In this document: positions 1-7,579 of the stretch, piece by piece
Layout of the letters: every line of letters starts with the position of its first letter
Position numbering within the stretch: the stretch's first letter is position 1
Source: Ancrocorticia sp039812645
GTDB lineage: Bacteria > Actinomycetota > Actinomycetes > Actinomycetales > Actinomycetaceae
Assembly (NCBI GenBank): GCA_039812645.1
Contig: JBDIAV010000030.1
Coordinates: 1-29,664 of the forward strand
DNA: 29,664 nucleotides
Direction: 5' to 3'
The notes under the pieces: generated by a model
What the model was told of the DNA's origin: nothing
What the model saw: only the letters and a program-made list of their open reading frames with translations
Databases searched by the model: none
Translations under genes and position numbers: made by a program

Positions 1-793
1 CCCACTCGCGTAGGAGACGTAGGGCATCCGCAGTGTTTGCGGCCAGCACGCGCTGTTGTTCCGGCCGCGTTCCCTCCAAAAGCTCTTGACCAATTGGGGC
101 AATTCCAATCGCCCGACCTGCTTTCGTCAGCATGCCGAGATCGTTTTGGCCGTCGCCAATAGCCAAGACGTCAGTCCATTCGATTTCCAGATGATCAAGG
201 AGAAGGTCGCCTCCTTTGGTTTGTGTTGCCACCTCGGGAACGAGGTCGGCATACGTGTTGCCAGACATCACGAAACCCACTCTGTCCCAATCGTCCATGT
301 CGCGGAGCATTGCGGTGTGCTCCTGGCCCGCAACAAGGAACAACACCTTCCCAATATCCTCGCGCCCGATGATCGGATCGATGACGGCAACATCCCCCAC
401 GAACGATTCCTCGTCACGCACGCGCTCGGTCATTTCTCGAACCAACCATTCACGTTCGTTATATACCCACGTCTCGACTCCGGTCTGATCCGCCAACGCC
501 ACAGCTTTCTCTACGATGAGCGGATCTATCGTGCGGTGACCAAGAACTTGCCACGCTGTGCCATCATCAGGAATGCGGGCAAGAACGGATGCCCCGCTGT
601 TACTGGCGATGAACGAGACCTCGGACATATCACGAGTAAGTGTTGTGAGGCTGCCAGTAGGGCGACCGGAGCACAGTGCGATTATGAACCCTCTGTTAGC
701 TAGGTACTCGATCAGTTCGTGTGCACCGGGATTCCAGCGGTCCCGGTGCATCAGCGTTCCGTCGACATCGATCATTGCGAGTGAGGTATCCAC
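1..793 (-). CDS. HAD-superfamily phosphatase (Cof-type), C-terminus cut by window edge
   Basis: Only the minus strand reads as a HAD hydrolase. Translation from the GTG at 793-791 gives motif I as DVDGTL near residue 9, motif II as a CSGRP segment, a cap-domain insertion in the middle, a KGGDLL motif III and a GDGQNDLGML motif IV close to the left edge. This order is that of Cof-type (subclass IIB) HAD phosphatases, which dephosphorylate sugar phosphates and similar cytoplasmic metabolites; the substrate cannot be read from sequence. 264 codons are visible and the reading frame is still open at base 2, so only a short C-terminal tail is missing. The start is supported by a purine-rich GGAAGAGA just upstream; an in-frame ATG lies at 775-773. 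It begins 15 bases after the stop of the 809-1453 gene, which suggests cotranscription. Confidence 0.88.
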   Translation of the reverse strand, partial: MDTSLAMIDVDGTLMHRDRWNPGAHELIEYLANRGFIIALCSGRPTGSLTTLTRDMSEVSFIASNSGASVLARIPDDGTAWQVLGHRTIDPLIVEKAVALADQTGVETWVYNEREWLVREMTERVRDEESFVGDVAVIDPIIGREDIGKVLFLVAGQEHTAMLRDMDDWDRVGFVMSGNTYADLVPEVATQTKGGDLLLDHLEIEWTDVLAIGDGQNDLGMLTKAGRAIGIAPIGQELLEGTRPEQQRVLAANTADALRLLREW

Positions 794-808
794 AAAATCT
801 CTTCCGCG

Positions 809-1453
809 TCAGAAGGGGTAGGTGAAATCAAAGTTGACTTTGCGTCCAAGCCTGTACAACTCGTTGAACCCGCCTTGTGGAGCGAGGAAAAGATGGAAGC
901 CCGTCCACTGGTCGTAGAGTGGAACGAGTTCGTAACCCTGGTCGGAAATGTAGTTGTTAAGGATCTCTAGATGTTCTTCCCAGGGGCGTCCGTCATTCTC
1001 GCTGATCGGGAGTTCCAACAGGCGTAGTGAATAGCCAAGCACGTTCGCCACCTCCTGAAGGATATCAAGCACGTACTCGGGCTGCTGCTTACGGTCCATG
1101 TAGGACCCGTAGTGGAGTCCATCTTCGTAGTTGTCGACGAGCCATCGAGTGAAGATGAAGTGCAGCCTCTCAGTTTCGGAAACCGACATGTCATCTTCCA
1201 TGACACGCTGGTACCAGGCTGGATGGGCCGCTGCGAAGGCAGACTCGTCTTCAAGGAACAACCTGAGGCCATCCACGGCAACCGGATCATTTCCGGTGAC
1301 AATCCGAGCCATCTCCGCCAGTGGGTAGTGAGATGCGTCCGGTGCGGACTCGGGAGGCGATGGAACCGGTGGGGGAGACGACGCCGAAGCGGGCGCCGTC
1401 GTCGGAAACTCCGGTGTGCTCTTGTTTCGTTTCAAAAAATCAAAAAATCCCAT
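809..1453 (-). CDS. hypothetical protein, 214 aa, Pro-rich linker after a short N-terminus
   Basis: I do not recognise this family. The protein opens with MGFFDFLKRNK, a basic amphipathic start often seen on small cytoplasmic proteins of unknown function. A Pro/Ala/Ser-rich linker follows (about residues 14-42), then a compact acidic domain of about 170 residues rich in aromatic residues, with DNYEDGLHYGSY in the middle and a GFHLFLAP segment near the end. No signal peptide, membrane segment or catalytic motif is obvious. An AAGGGA ribosome-binding site lies 8 bases before the ATG. It sits 61 bases downstream of aspA and 15 bases upstream of the HAD gene, so it may be cotranscribed with the latter. 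The perfect palindrome at 1475-1488 lies in its leader. Confidence 0.7.
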   Translation of the reverse strand: MGFFDFLKRNKSTPEFPTTAPASASSPPPVPSPPESAPDASHYPLAEMARIVTGNDPVAVDGLRLFLEDESAFAAAHPAWYQRVMEDDMSVSETERLHFIFTRWLVDNYEDGLHYGSYMDRKQQPEYVLDILQEVANVLGYSLRLLELPISENDGRPWEEHLEILNNYISDQGYELVPLYDQWTGFHLFLAPQGGFNELYRLGRKVNFDFTYPF

Positions 1454-1474
1454 GTGCCGTTCCCTTCAGTGGTT

Positions 1475-1488
1475 GTTACAGTTGTAAC
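1475..1488. promoter_or_regulatory. perfect palindrome in the leader of the 214-aa gene
   Basis: GTTACAGTTGTAAC is a perfect 14-base palindrome (6+2+6). On the minus strand it lies between a possible -10 (TAGGTT) and the ribosome-binding site of the 809-1453 gene, which is where a repressor operator would sit. The spacing differs from a GlnR box (GTNAC-N6-GNAAC), so I do not assign a regulator. Confidence 0.35.
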
Positions 1489-1514
1489 CTATCAGCGGGC
1501 TCCGACAACTTTTG

Positions 1515-2963
1515 CTACTCAGATAGATCCGGCAATCCCTTGTCGTCGCGGCCGTAGTACGCGCCGGAGTAGGACGGGTTAAGGAAATTGTCCGTGGTGA
1601 GGATCTTGTCGATTTCGCCGGGCGTCATCAGTCCTTTTTCTATAAGAACCTCGCGAACGGACTTGCCGGTGCGCGCGCATTCTTTACCTACGAGATCTCC
1701 AGCCTGGTGTCCGATGATTTCGTTGAAATAGGTGATGATGCCAATCGAGTTGAAGACATTGTTGCGGCACACTTCCACGTTGGCGGTAATTCCGGTGACG
1801 CACTTTGTGCGCAGTGTGTCGCACGCATGGGTAAGAAGATTAATTGACTCGAACATGGATTGGGCGAGTCCAGGCTCCATGACATTGAGCTGCAACTGGC
1901 CAGCTTCGGCGGCGAGTGTTGTGGTGACGTCGTTGCCCATGACTTTGAAACATACCTGGTTAACCACCTCGGGGATCACCGGATTGACCTTGGCGGGCAT
2001 AATCGACGAACCGGCCTGAAGCTCCGGCAGATTGATCTCGTTCAGGCCAGCGCGAGGACCTGAGGAGAGCAGACGGAGATCATTGCAGATCTTCGAGAGC
2101 TTAACGGCGAGACGTTTGAGAGCGGAGTGGACGGCGATGTAGGCGCCGTTGTCGTACGTTGCTTCAACAAGATCGTGAGCGGGAACCGTAGTAAGACCGC
2201 AGACCTTGGAGAGCTTCCACGCCGCGATCGCCGGATATCCAGGAGGAGTGTTGAGGCCGGTGCCGATGGCGGTAGCGCCAAGGTTAATTTCCAGGAGTAG
2301 TTCGCCATTGATCTCCAAGCGGCGGACCTCTTCGAGAATGTTTGTAGCGAATCCGGTGAATTCCTGGCCGAGACTCATGGGAACGGCATCCTGGAGCTGG
2401 GTGCGCCCCATCTTGAGAACAGACGCGAACTCGGCGCCCTTATCTTTGAACGCCGCGGCCAAGTTATCGATAGCCCGGATGAGTTTCTGAACCATGAAGT
2501 AGACCGCCAGACGGAAACCTGTGGGGTAGGCGTCATTGGTGGACTGTGACTTGTTGACATGATCGTTGGGGTGAATGAGGTCGTATCGTCCCTTGTCGAA
2601 TCCGGCGAGCTCAAGAGCGAGATTGGCGACTACCTCGTTGGTATTCATGTTGGTGGATGTTCCAGCTCCGCCTTGGAATACGTCAACGGGGAACTGGTCC
2701 ATACAGCGGCCTTCGTCAAGGATTGCATCACAGGCACGCACAATCGCGTCCGCGATATCGTGCTGAAGCACGCGTACCTCTTTATTGGCCAGCGCGGAGG
2801 CCTTTTTCACCATGACCATTCCGCGCACGAACTCAGGTACGTCGGATACTTGGGTGCCTGAGATCTGGAAGTTTTCAATGGCTCGGACAGTGTGAATGCC
2901 GTAGTAGGCGGTCGAGGGAACCTCTCGTGTTCCCAGCAGATCTTCTTCGATCCGAGTATTCAA
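1515..2963 (-). CDS. aspA: aspartate ammonia-lyase (aspartase)
   Basis: A cytoplasmic enzyme that reversibly deaminates L-aspartate to fumarate and ammonia, linking amino-acid nitrogen to the TCA cycle. At 482 residues it has the usual length for the aspartase/fumarase superfamily. It carries the family signature GSSIMPAKVNP at about residues 318-328, whose second Ser is the catalytic base on the flexible loop. Other conserved blocks are GAGTSTNMNTNE (about 99-110), NKSQSTNDAYPT (137-148) and GRTQLQDAVP (186-195). The N-terminal EEDLLGTREVP and YYGIHTVRAIENF favour aspartase over class II fumarase, which it resembles closely. Ribosome-binding signal before the ATG at 2963 is weak (AAAGG, about 12 bases away). 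Two GGTCAGACC operators lie over its likely promoter, so it is probably repressed by a GntR-family regulator. Confidence 0.93.
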   Translation of the reverse strand: MNTRIEEDLLGTREVPSTAYYGIHTVRAIENFQISGTQVSDVPEFVRGMVMVKKASALANKEVRVLQHDIADAIVRACDAILDEGRCMDQFPVDVFQGGAGTSTNMNTNEVVANLALELAGFDKGRYDLIHPNDHVNKSQSTNDAYPTGFRLAVYFMVQKLIRAIDNLAAAFKDKGAEFASVLKMGRTQLQDAVPMSLGQEFTGFATNILEEVRRLEINGELLLEINLGATAIGTGLNTPPGYPAIAAWKLSKVCGLTTVPAHDLVEATYDNGAYIAVHSALKRLAVKLSKICNDLRLLSSGPRAGLNEINLPELQAGSSIMPAKVNPVIPEVVNQVCFKVMGNDVTTTLAAEAGQLQLNVMEPGLAQSMFESINLLTHACDTLRTKCVTGITANVEVCRNNVFNSIGIITYFNEIIGHQAGDLVGKECARTGKSVREVLIEKGLMTPGEIDKILTTDNFLNPSYSGAYYGRDDKGLPDLSE

Positions 2964-3032
2964 CGTAGTGGCCTTTCTCGCGCCATCGGATGCCGACGAC
3001 GGCCGTTAGCGAGTCATTCGTGACGTACCTTC

Positions 3033-3073
3033 ATGATAACGCATTTTGGTCAGACCGATTTGTTGGTCAGACC
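3033..3073 (-). promoter_or_regulatory. aspA promoter with two GntR/FadR-type operators
   Basis: GGTCAGACC occurs twice, at 3048-3056 and 3065-3073, 17 bases centre to centre. The second sits in a larger TTGGTCAGACCA. TGGTCNGACCA is the known core of FadR-subfamily GntR operators. On the minus strand a TATCAT -10 lies at 3038-3033, which puts the two sites at about -22 to -47, covering the -35 and spacer as expected for repression. The sites are also about 120-150 bases upstream of the divergent gene at 3195, so control of both genes is possible. Confidence 0.55.
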
Positions 3074-3182
3074 ATCATATTCATGTGACATGAGTCGGTA
3101 CATCAAAGGGGAAATCCACAGCCGCTCGTTCAGAATTTTCGCTAGGCTGTGGAAAATTTCGAAATGGGTGGAGGGGTCCACG

Positions 3183-3188
3183 TAGAGT
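3183..3188 (+). promoter_or_regulatory. candidate -10 of a leaderless promoter
   Basis: TAGAGT (TANNNT form) is followed by exactly six bases and then the ATG at 3195, so a transcript would begin at or next to the start codon. No Shine-Dalgarno sequence lies at a usable distance, and an in-frame stop at 3183-3185 excludes an earlier start. Upstream, 3134-3140 and 3152-3158 form a perfect 7-base inverted repeat (AATTTTC/GAAAATT) in the expected -35 area. Confidence 0.4.
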
Positions 3189-3194
3189 TCAGGT

Positions 3195-4991
3195 ATGGAA
3201 TCTCCCTTTGACGATGAAGAAGTCCGTGCGATGTTTGAGCAAATGGGCGTGGCACATAAGCCTGGGATGGCTGCCGAACTCATGTATGAGCTAGGGCCGC
3301 TGCTCGCCGCCGAGGGTATCGATCTTGATAACTTGGATAGTTCAAGCGTGGAAGATATCAATGCCGCATTGGCGAACGCTACTGAGCGTTACAACCTGGA
3401 GCTTTTCACGCCAACCGGAGATGATCTTGCCGGTGCACTTGAAGTGCTGAATGAGTGTGCTGAGGCCATCGGAGATGGAGATACTGGGCTTGCGGGTCTC
3501 ATCCTTGACGCCGTCCGGCCGGAACCGACGGGGGACTGGCCCGCCGTGTCGCATGTGATTGGTGCGGGTCTTGGCCAGCTGGATACTTTGGCCGTGTACC
3601 CGGAGTTTCGGAAGGCTTTTACCTCCGCGAAGTTGCCCAGATGGGACTGGCAAGCTACCAAGGCTGCGAAGGAGATCCTGCGGCGAGCCCGCCGAGGGAA
3701 GGCTTTCGCGAGTATCGATGAACTGATCATGGAATTTACCGGCCTTGGCGTAATTCACGGTACTGCGCTTGCCTATGCGGGAGTGCTCAACGCTCTGGCC
3801 AACCAGTGGTCTCTCTCAGTCACGCAAACGCTAGAGCGCCTTGATATTCCGCGCGACTTGCGGATGAGCTTCGCTATTTCCTTCGTCAAACTTGACGAGC
3901 AATTTGCTCTCGAATTCGAGGCATGGATGGAGCTCTCTCGCGAACAGCTGGAGCTTGAAGGCCACGATTCTACATTCGAGGAAGACGGAGATCCTGAATG
4001 GTCTGCCGGGGCAACGCTTCTTTTTATTCTTGCCCGCAGTGCTGGCCTTGACCCCCACGATCCGGAGAGCGTTGACGAATTTATCGAGGTTCTCACGGAT
4101 CTCATGGGCAACGACGAGACGGCGCTGCTGAACTTCCTCATGCTTCTGGATGACTACCTGCATTTCCGAATCTCCACAGTTGAGGACCCGAGTGTGTGGG
4201 AGAAGGGCCATGACCTGGTCGAAGAGGCGGTGAGCCGCTCGGCATCCACTTTCGAAGGGGAAGTTGAAGCAATGGAGCGGTTGGATGCCGCGGTGAATCC
4301 TAACGAGCGCAGGGCGGCACTCTTGGCATCGCCGCTGATTGCAGGCATTCCCCAATTGCTCGCCTGGCTGGAGATGAAACCCAAGGCGACGGAAACCGGT
4401 GGGCTTCGTCGGGCTGACATCGGTCCAATTGCTGCATTGATCGGTGTTGAGGCTGAGGGTGTCAATAAATATCCGGACTATGCCCCGGAAAGTACAGTGC
4501 GCTATGTGCGGTCCATGGACGACGTTCCTGAGCTGTGGGCGTGGTTCGAGACCCTTCGATTTTCCGGCATACTCGATTCCACGAGTACTCGCTTTGTTCC
4601 TGGTGGGGCCGCAGCCTTGTGGGTTCATCCAGAAGACCGTGACCTTGAGGAACTTGAGAAAGTTGTCGGATTCTTCGTCACGATGTTATTGGTCGGTGAT
4701 GAGTACTTTGAGATTGGTTCCACCGAGTTCAGTGGCGCGGGTTTGTCCATGCGGCTTCTGGCCGAGTCGATTGGTTTCCAACCTGCACTTGAGGCCGCCC
4801 CAGAACCCACGAACAAACCGTTGCTTTTTGAGGGCGAGAATCCGCTGAGGACCGCGGCTATCTCAACCATGAAAAGTGTTGGACTCTTGGAGGATGTCGC
4901 ACCTGACGAGGTGGTCATTCCCAAAGCCCTGCATGCCATGGTGGGCAAAGCGCTGATGTCTGCGATTCTCTGGTATCGCCAGATGGGATAG
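3195..4991 (+). CDS. hypothetical protein, 598 aa, acidic and mostly helical
   Basis: A long, soluble-looking protein with no signal peptide, membrane segment or recognised catalytic motif. It is acidic and Leu/Ala/Glu-rich, suggesting a mainly alpha-helical fold. Around residues 395-470 the pattern LLAWLEMKPKATETGGLRRA, then VRSMDDVPELWAWF, then a GILDSTSTRFVPGG segment resembles a module I associate with uncharacterised actinobacterial proteins sometimes found with a pRiA4b ORF-3-like domain; that domain itself is not seen here and the link is from memory. The C-terminus ends in YRQMG with a predicted helix. The start is fixed by the stop at 3183 and the protein is probably translated from a leaderless mRNA. 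It is transcribed divergently from aspA. Confidence 0.75.
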   Translation: MESPFDDEEVRAMFEQMGVAHKPGMAAELMYELGPLLAAEGIDLDNLDSSSVEDINAALANATERYNLELFTPTGDDLAGALEVLNECAEAIGDGDTGLAGLILDAVRPEPTGDWPAVSHVIGAGLGQLDTLAVYPEFRKAFTSAKLPRWDWQATKAAKEILRRARRGKAFASIDELIMEFTGLGVIHGTALAYAGVLNALANQWSLSVTQTLERLDIPRDLRMSFAISFVKLDEQFALEFEAWMELSREQLELEGHDSTFEEDGDPEWSAGATLLFILARSAGLDPHDPESVDEFIEVLTDLMGNDETALLNFLMLLDDYLHFRISTVEDPSVWEKGHDLVEEAVSRSASTFEGEVEAMERLDAAVNPNERRAALLASPLIAGIPQLLAWLEMKPKATETGGLRRADIGPIAALIGVEAEGVNKYPDYAPESTVRYVRSMDDVPELWAWFETLRFSGILDSTSTRFVPGGAAALWVHPEDRDLEELEKVVGFFVTMLLVGDEYFEIGSTEFSGAGLSMRLLAESIGFQPALEAAPEPTNKPLLFEGENPLRTAAISTMKSVGLLEDVAPDEVVIPKALHAMVGKALMSAILWYRQMG

Positions 4992-5059
4992 CTGAAACGC
5001 AGAACATACGTTAAGGGAGTGTGACTGATCCACCGAATTTCATCCGATACTGACCACAC

Positions 5060-5065
5060 TATTGT
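5060..5065 (+). promoter_or_regulatory. candidate -10 of a leaderless promoter
   Basis: TATTGT is followed by six bases (TACTCG) and then the ATG at 5072. This is the same geometry as at 3183, 14456 and 28306. No ribosome-binding site precedes this ATG, and no convincing -35 is seen. Confidence 0.35.
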
Positions 5066-5071
5066 TACTCG

Positions 5072-5281
5072 ATGGCCTCCGAATACATGCAACAAGGCGC
5101 GGGTCTGGCAAACCACGGCACGTTTATGCAGACATCGCTTCGCCTTACCGAGAGTCAGCTAGAGACTGCCACGCTGCACTTCGTGGATGCCCTCAAGGTG
5201 GCAAGCGAAGTAAACGATTCAGCCGACGACGGCGTATGGCTCTGGCGTATCGACCTCATTGCCGGTGATGACACGCTGTAG
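5072..5281 (+). CDS. small hypothetical protein, 69 aa
   Basis: Unrecognised small protein, without signal peptide or membrane segment. It is acidic at the C-terminus (ends DLIAGDDTL) and has a central TESQLETATLHFVDALKVAS stretch that reads as an amphipathic helix. Support comes from the leaderless-type promoter exactly six bases upstream and from its convergent position with the next gene, which leaves only 20 bases between stops. Codon content is ordinary for the window. It could be a random ORF. Confidence 0.45.
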   Translation: MASEYMQQGAGLANHGTFMQTSLRLTESQLETATLHFVDALKVASEVNDSADDGVWLWRIDLIAGDDTL

Positions 5282-5301
5282 CTGACAGGTGCTTGCTCCT
5301 C

Positions 5302-5547
5302 CTACTGAGCGAAGAGTCGGCGAGCAAGGTACGTGGCGCTTTTGAGGCCGAGCCGTGGCTCGGCCTGACGCAAGTCGTGGATCGCTTTCACTTCGTTTGA
5401 GTTTGTTGGGTCGACGACGGTGCGTGCCCACGCAAGCGCTTCCGGTTGGATATCGCCGCTGTCTGGTACGCCCACTCCGAAGATCTCGCCCAGTTCCACT
5501 CGTGGATCTCTGTTGTCACCGAAGAGTAGATGGTTGAAGTTTGCCAT
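5302..5547 (-). CDS. small protein with ribosomal L7/L12 C-terminal-like segment, 81 aa
   Basis: The ATG at 5547 is preceded by a strong AGGAGG ribosome-binding site 6 bases away, which supports a real gene. The N-terminal half (FNHLLFGDNRDPRVELGEIF) is unrecognised. The C-terminal 30 residues, EVKAIHDLRQAEPRLGLKSA then TYLARRL, match the core pattern of the L7/L12 C-terminal domain (V-x-x-I-K-x-V-R-x-x-x-G-L-G-L-K-x-A-x-x-L). L7/L12 recruits translation GTPases, but small proteins that borrow only this fold are known in actinobacteria with no defined role. At 81 residues it lacks the N-terminal dimerisation domain and hinge of true RplL, so it is not RplL. The fold assignment is inference from a short pattern. 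Confidence 0.72.
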   Translation of the reverse strand: MANFNHLLFGDNRDPRVELGEIFGVGVPDSGDIQPEALAWARTVVDPTNSNEVKAIHDLRQAEPRLGLKSATYLARRLFAQ

Positions 5548-5696
5548 GATGGTCCTCCTAGACTCAGCCTACGACGGTCTCGCACATATGGCGACTTATT
5601 GATCTAGAGAAGGACGAGGAACTCGGCCTAGATACATCACGTGGTTGTGACTCAGACGTTTGTTGAGCTCGTTGTCATAATTCTTTTCGTCAGGCT

Positions 5697-5755
5697 CGTG
5701 CCGCGAGTCATTCCCTTGTAACAGATCGTTCTCTAATAGATAGACCCGCGGCACG
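5697..5755. repeat. 12-base inverted repeat with 35-base spacer
   Basis: CGTGCCGCGAGT at 5697-5708 and ACCCGCGGCACG at 5744-5755 are inverted copies with one mismatch. The element begins 13 bases after the stop of the alpha-glucosidase gene, inside a 220-base stretch (5548-5767) with no convincing gene. It could be a large-loop transcription terminator or remnant of a small repeat element. There is no T-run. Confidence 0.4.
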
Positions 5756-5767
5756 TAGCGTGAGATT

Positions 5768-7426
5768 TTAGCGCCGCAGCCATGCCGTCGTCGCAGCGGG
5801 GAGCTTGCCGTCTTCGAGCGGTGCGCTCGCGAGTAGCAATTCGCCCTCGGGCAACTCCACTGGAGCGGCGGCAAAGTTACTGACGCACACCCAGCCGCCT
5901 GGCCGCTCGAAAGCAAGCACGCCCGCTGGGGAATCGAGCCACTGGATTTCCTCGGGTCCCTGCAACCGGTGACGCAGCGCCAACGCGCGCCGGTACAGCT
6001 CCAACGTGGAATCTTCGGTCCCGTCCTGCCGATCGACAGCAAATTCTTCGAACCAACCTGGCTGCGGCAGGTGGGAGACACTCGAGCCGTCCGGGCCGAA
6101 GCCGAACGACGGCGCTTGGGCCATCCATGGAAGTGGTACCCGGCAACCGTCGCGGCCCACATCCACACCGGGACTGCGGTAGAAGGTGGGATCCTGGCGG
6201 GCGTCGTCGGGAATCTCCAAAACCTCGGGGAGTCCCAGTTCCTCTCCCTGATACATGTACGTGCTGCCGGGCAGTGCGAGCAGGAGTGTTGTGGCGGCGC
6301 GTGCCCTTCGCAGGCCCAGCGCCGGATCGGTGGCGGGCTCGGCCCCATGAGTCAATTTCCAGATACGCGAATCTTCTTGTGGGCCCTTTCCACTGGGCTC
6401 CATGGCGTAACGGGAGGCGTGGCGGACTACGTCGTGATTGGAGAGAACCCAGGTGGACGAGGAGCCGACCTCGGCCGCCACCGCGAGATTAGGAACGATG
6501 CGGGAACGGAAAGATTCGGCGTCGTAGGGTTGCCACATGAGGTCGAAGTTGAACACCTGCCCGAGGGACTTTGGCCACTCGTTCGCGCGGCGGTACTCGG
6601 GGGAGAGGGAAGCCTCGGCCACAGCGATGCGCGGAGGATCGTACTCGTCGAAAACCTCACGCCACTGCGCGTAGATCTCATTGAGTTCGGGGCGCCCGTG
6701 CCACCTCGACGTGCCGGTGTTTGGTTCCGTACGCAGTTCTGCTTCCGAAGGGATCGGATCACTCATATCGCGCACCAGCAGGTCTGCTACGTCCACTCGG
6801 AAACCGTCCACCCCGCGGTCGGACCAGAAACGCAGCGTGGTGAGGAAGTCGGCACGCACCTCCGGATTGTCCCAATTGAGATCCGGCTGTTCGACGGCGA
6901 ACTGGTGCAGGTAGAACTGTCCGTCGCCGACGGGTTCCCACGCTGAGCCGCCGAAGAACGACTTCCAGTCGGACGGCGGAATTGTGCGATCCTCGCCGAG
7001 ACCGTCGCGGAAGGTGTAGCGATCGCGTTCGGGTGAACCTGGGGCCGCGGCGAGCGCCGCCTGGAACCACTCGTGCAGATTTGAGGTGTGGTTGGGAACG
7101 ATGTCTACGATCACCTTGATTCCAGCGCTGTGAAGTGCCGCGACCATCTCGTCGAACTCGTCCAGTGTGCCGATCTTGGGATCCACGTTGCGGTAATCGG
7201 CAACGTCGTAACCACCGTCGGCCAAGTCTGAAGGGTAGAAGGGGGAGAGCCACACGGCATCCACGCCGAGAGCCGAGAGATACGGAACGCGAGAGGTAAT
7301 CCCAGAAAGGTCACCGATCCCGTCCCCATTGGAATCCGCGAAACTGCGCGGATAGATCTGATAGATGGCGGCTTGGCGCCACCAATTGGGGTCGGAGGAA
7401 ACGGGGGTGGGAATGGCGTGGGTCAT
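5768..7426 (-). CDS. GH13 alpha-glucosidase (oligo-1,6-glucosidase/trehalose-related type)
   Basis: A cytoplasmic glycoside hydrolase of family GH13 releasing glucose from alpha-glucosides. The (beta/alpha)8 barrel starts at WWRQAAIYQIYPRSF. The four conserved regions are present: DIVPNHTS, GFRVDVADL with nucleophile Asp212, AVAEAS with acid/base Glu271, and LSNHDVVRH with stabiliser Asp332 (numbered from the ATG at 7426). The 552 residues fit the family, and an all-beta domain ends the protein. DSNGDGIGDL near residue 32 is a typical oligo-1,6-glucosidase calcium-site loop. The frame extends to a TTG at 7453, but the ATG at 7426 fits the family N-terminus better; neither has a clear ribosome-binding site. 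Substrate (maltose, isomaltose, sucrose, trehalose) cannot be fixed from sequence. The gene is divergent from the cyclase-family gene. Confidence 0.92.
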   Translation of the reverse strand: MTHAIPTPVSSDPNWWRQAAIYQIYPRSFADSNGDGIGDLSGITSRVPYLSALGVDAVWLSPFYPSDLADGGYDVADYRNVDPKIGTLDEFDEMVAALHSAGIKVIVDIVPNHTSNLHEWFQAALAAAPGSPERDRYTFRDGLGEDRTIPPSDWKSFFGGSAWEPVGDGQFYLHQFAVEQPDLNWDNPEVRADFLTTLRFWSDRGVDGFRVDVADLLVRDMSDPIPSEAELRTEPNTGTSRWHGRPELNEIYAQWREVFDEYDPPRIAVAEASLSPEYRRANEWPKSLGQVFNFDLMWQPYDAESFRSRIVPNLAVAAEVGSSSTWVLSNHDVVRHASRYAMEPSGKGPQEDSRIWKLTHGAEPATDPALGLRRARAATTLLLALPGSTYMYQGEELGLPEVLEIPDDARQDPTFYRSPGVDVGRDGCRVPLPWMAQAPSFGFGPDGSSVSHLPQPGWFEEFAVDRQDGTEDSTLELYRRALALRHRLQGPEEIQWLDSPAGVLAFERPGGWVCVSNFAAAPVELPEGELLLASAPLEDGKLPAATTAWLRR

Positions 7427-7579
7427 AGAGTGTATTGTCGCGCAGGCTGCCAAGGAAACAAAACTGACGGGGATGGTAGACAGGGCGGGCGGAACGCTGG
7501 TTTGCCCGGTGCTCTAGAGTTGCCTGGAGAGTGCGCCGTCGCGCTCTGTTGAGAACCAGTGACCGATAGGAGCAAACCG

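Noticed and set aside
56..703. 215-codon open frame on the + strand at the left edge
   Set aside because: It is antisense to the HAD phosphatase, whose motifs (DVDGTL, KGGDLL, GDGQND) are unmistakable on the minus strand.
3831..4628. 265-codon minus-strand frame inside the 598-residue gene
   Set aside because: Antisense shadow with no recognisable pattern; the + strand frame is uninterrupted for 599 codons.
7429..7434. TACACT two bases before the alpha-glucosidase ATG (and TAGACT two bases before the ATG at 16423) as leaderless promoters
   Set aside because: A -10 this close would start transcription inside the codons that follow; neither gene has a suitable later in-frame start with good support.
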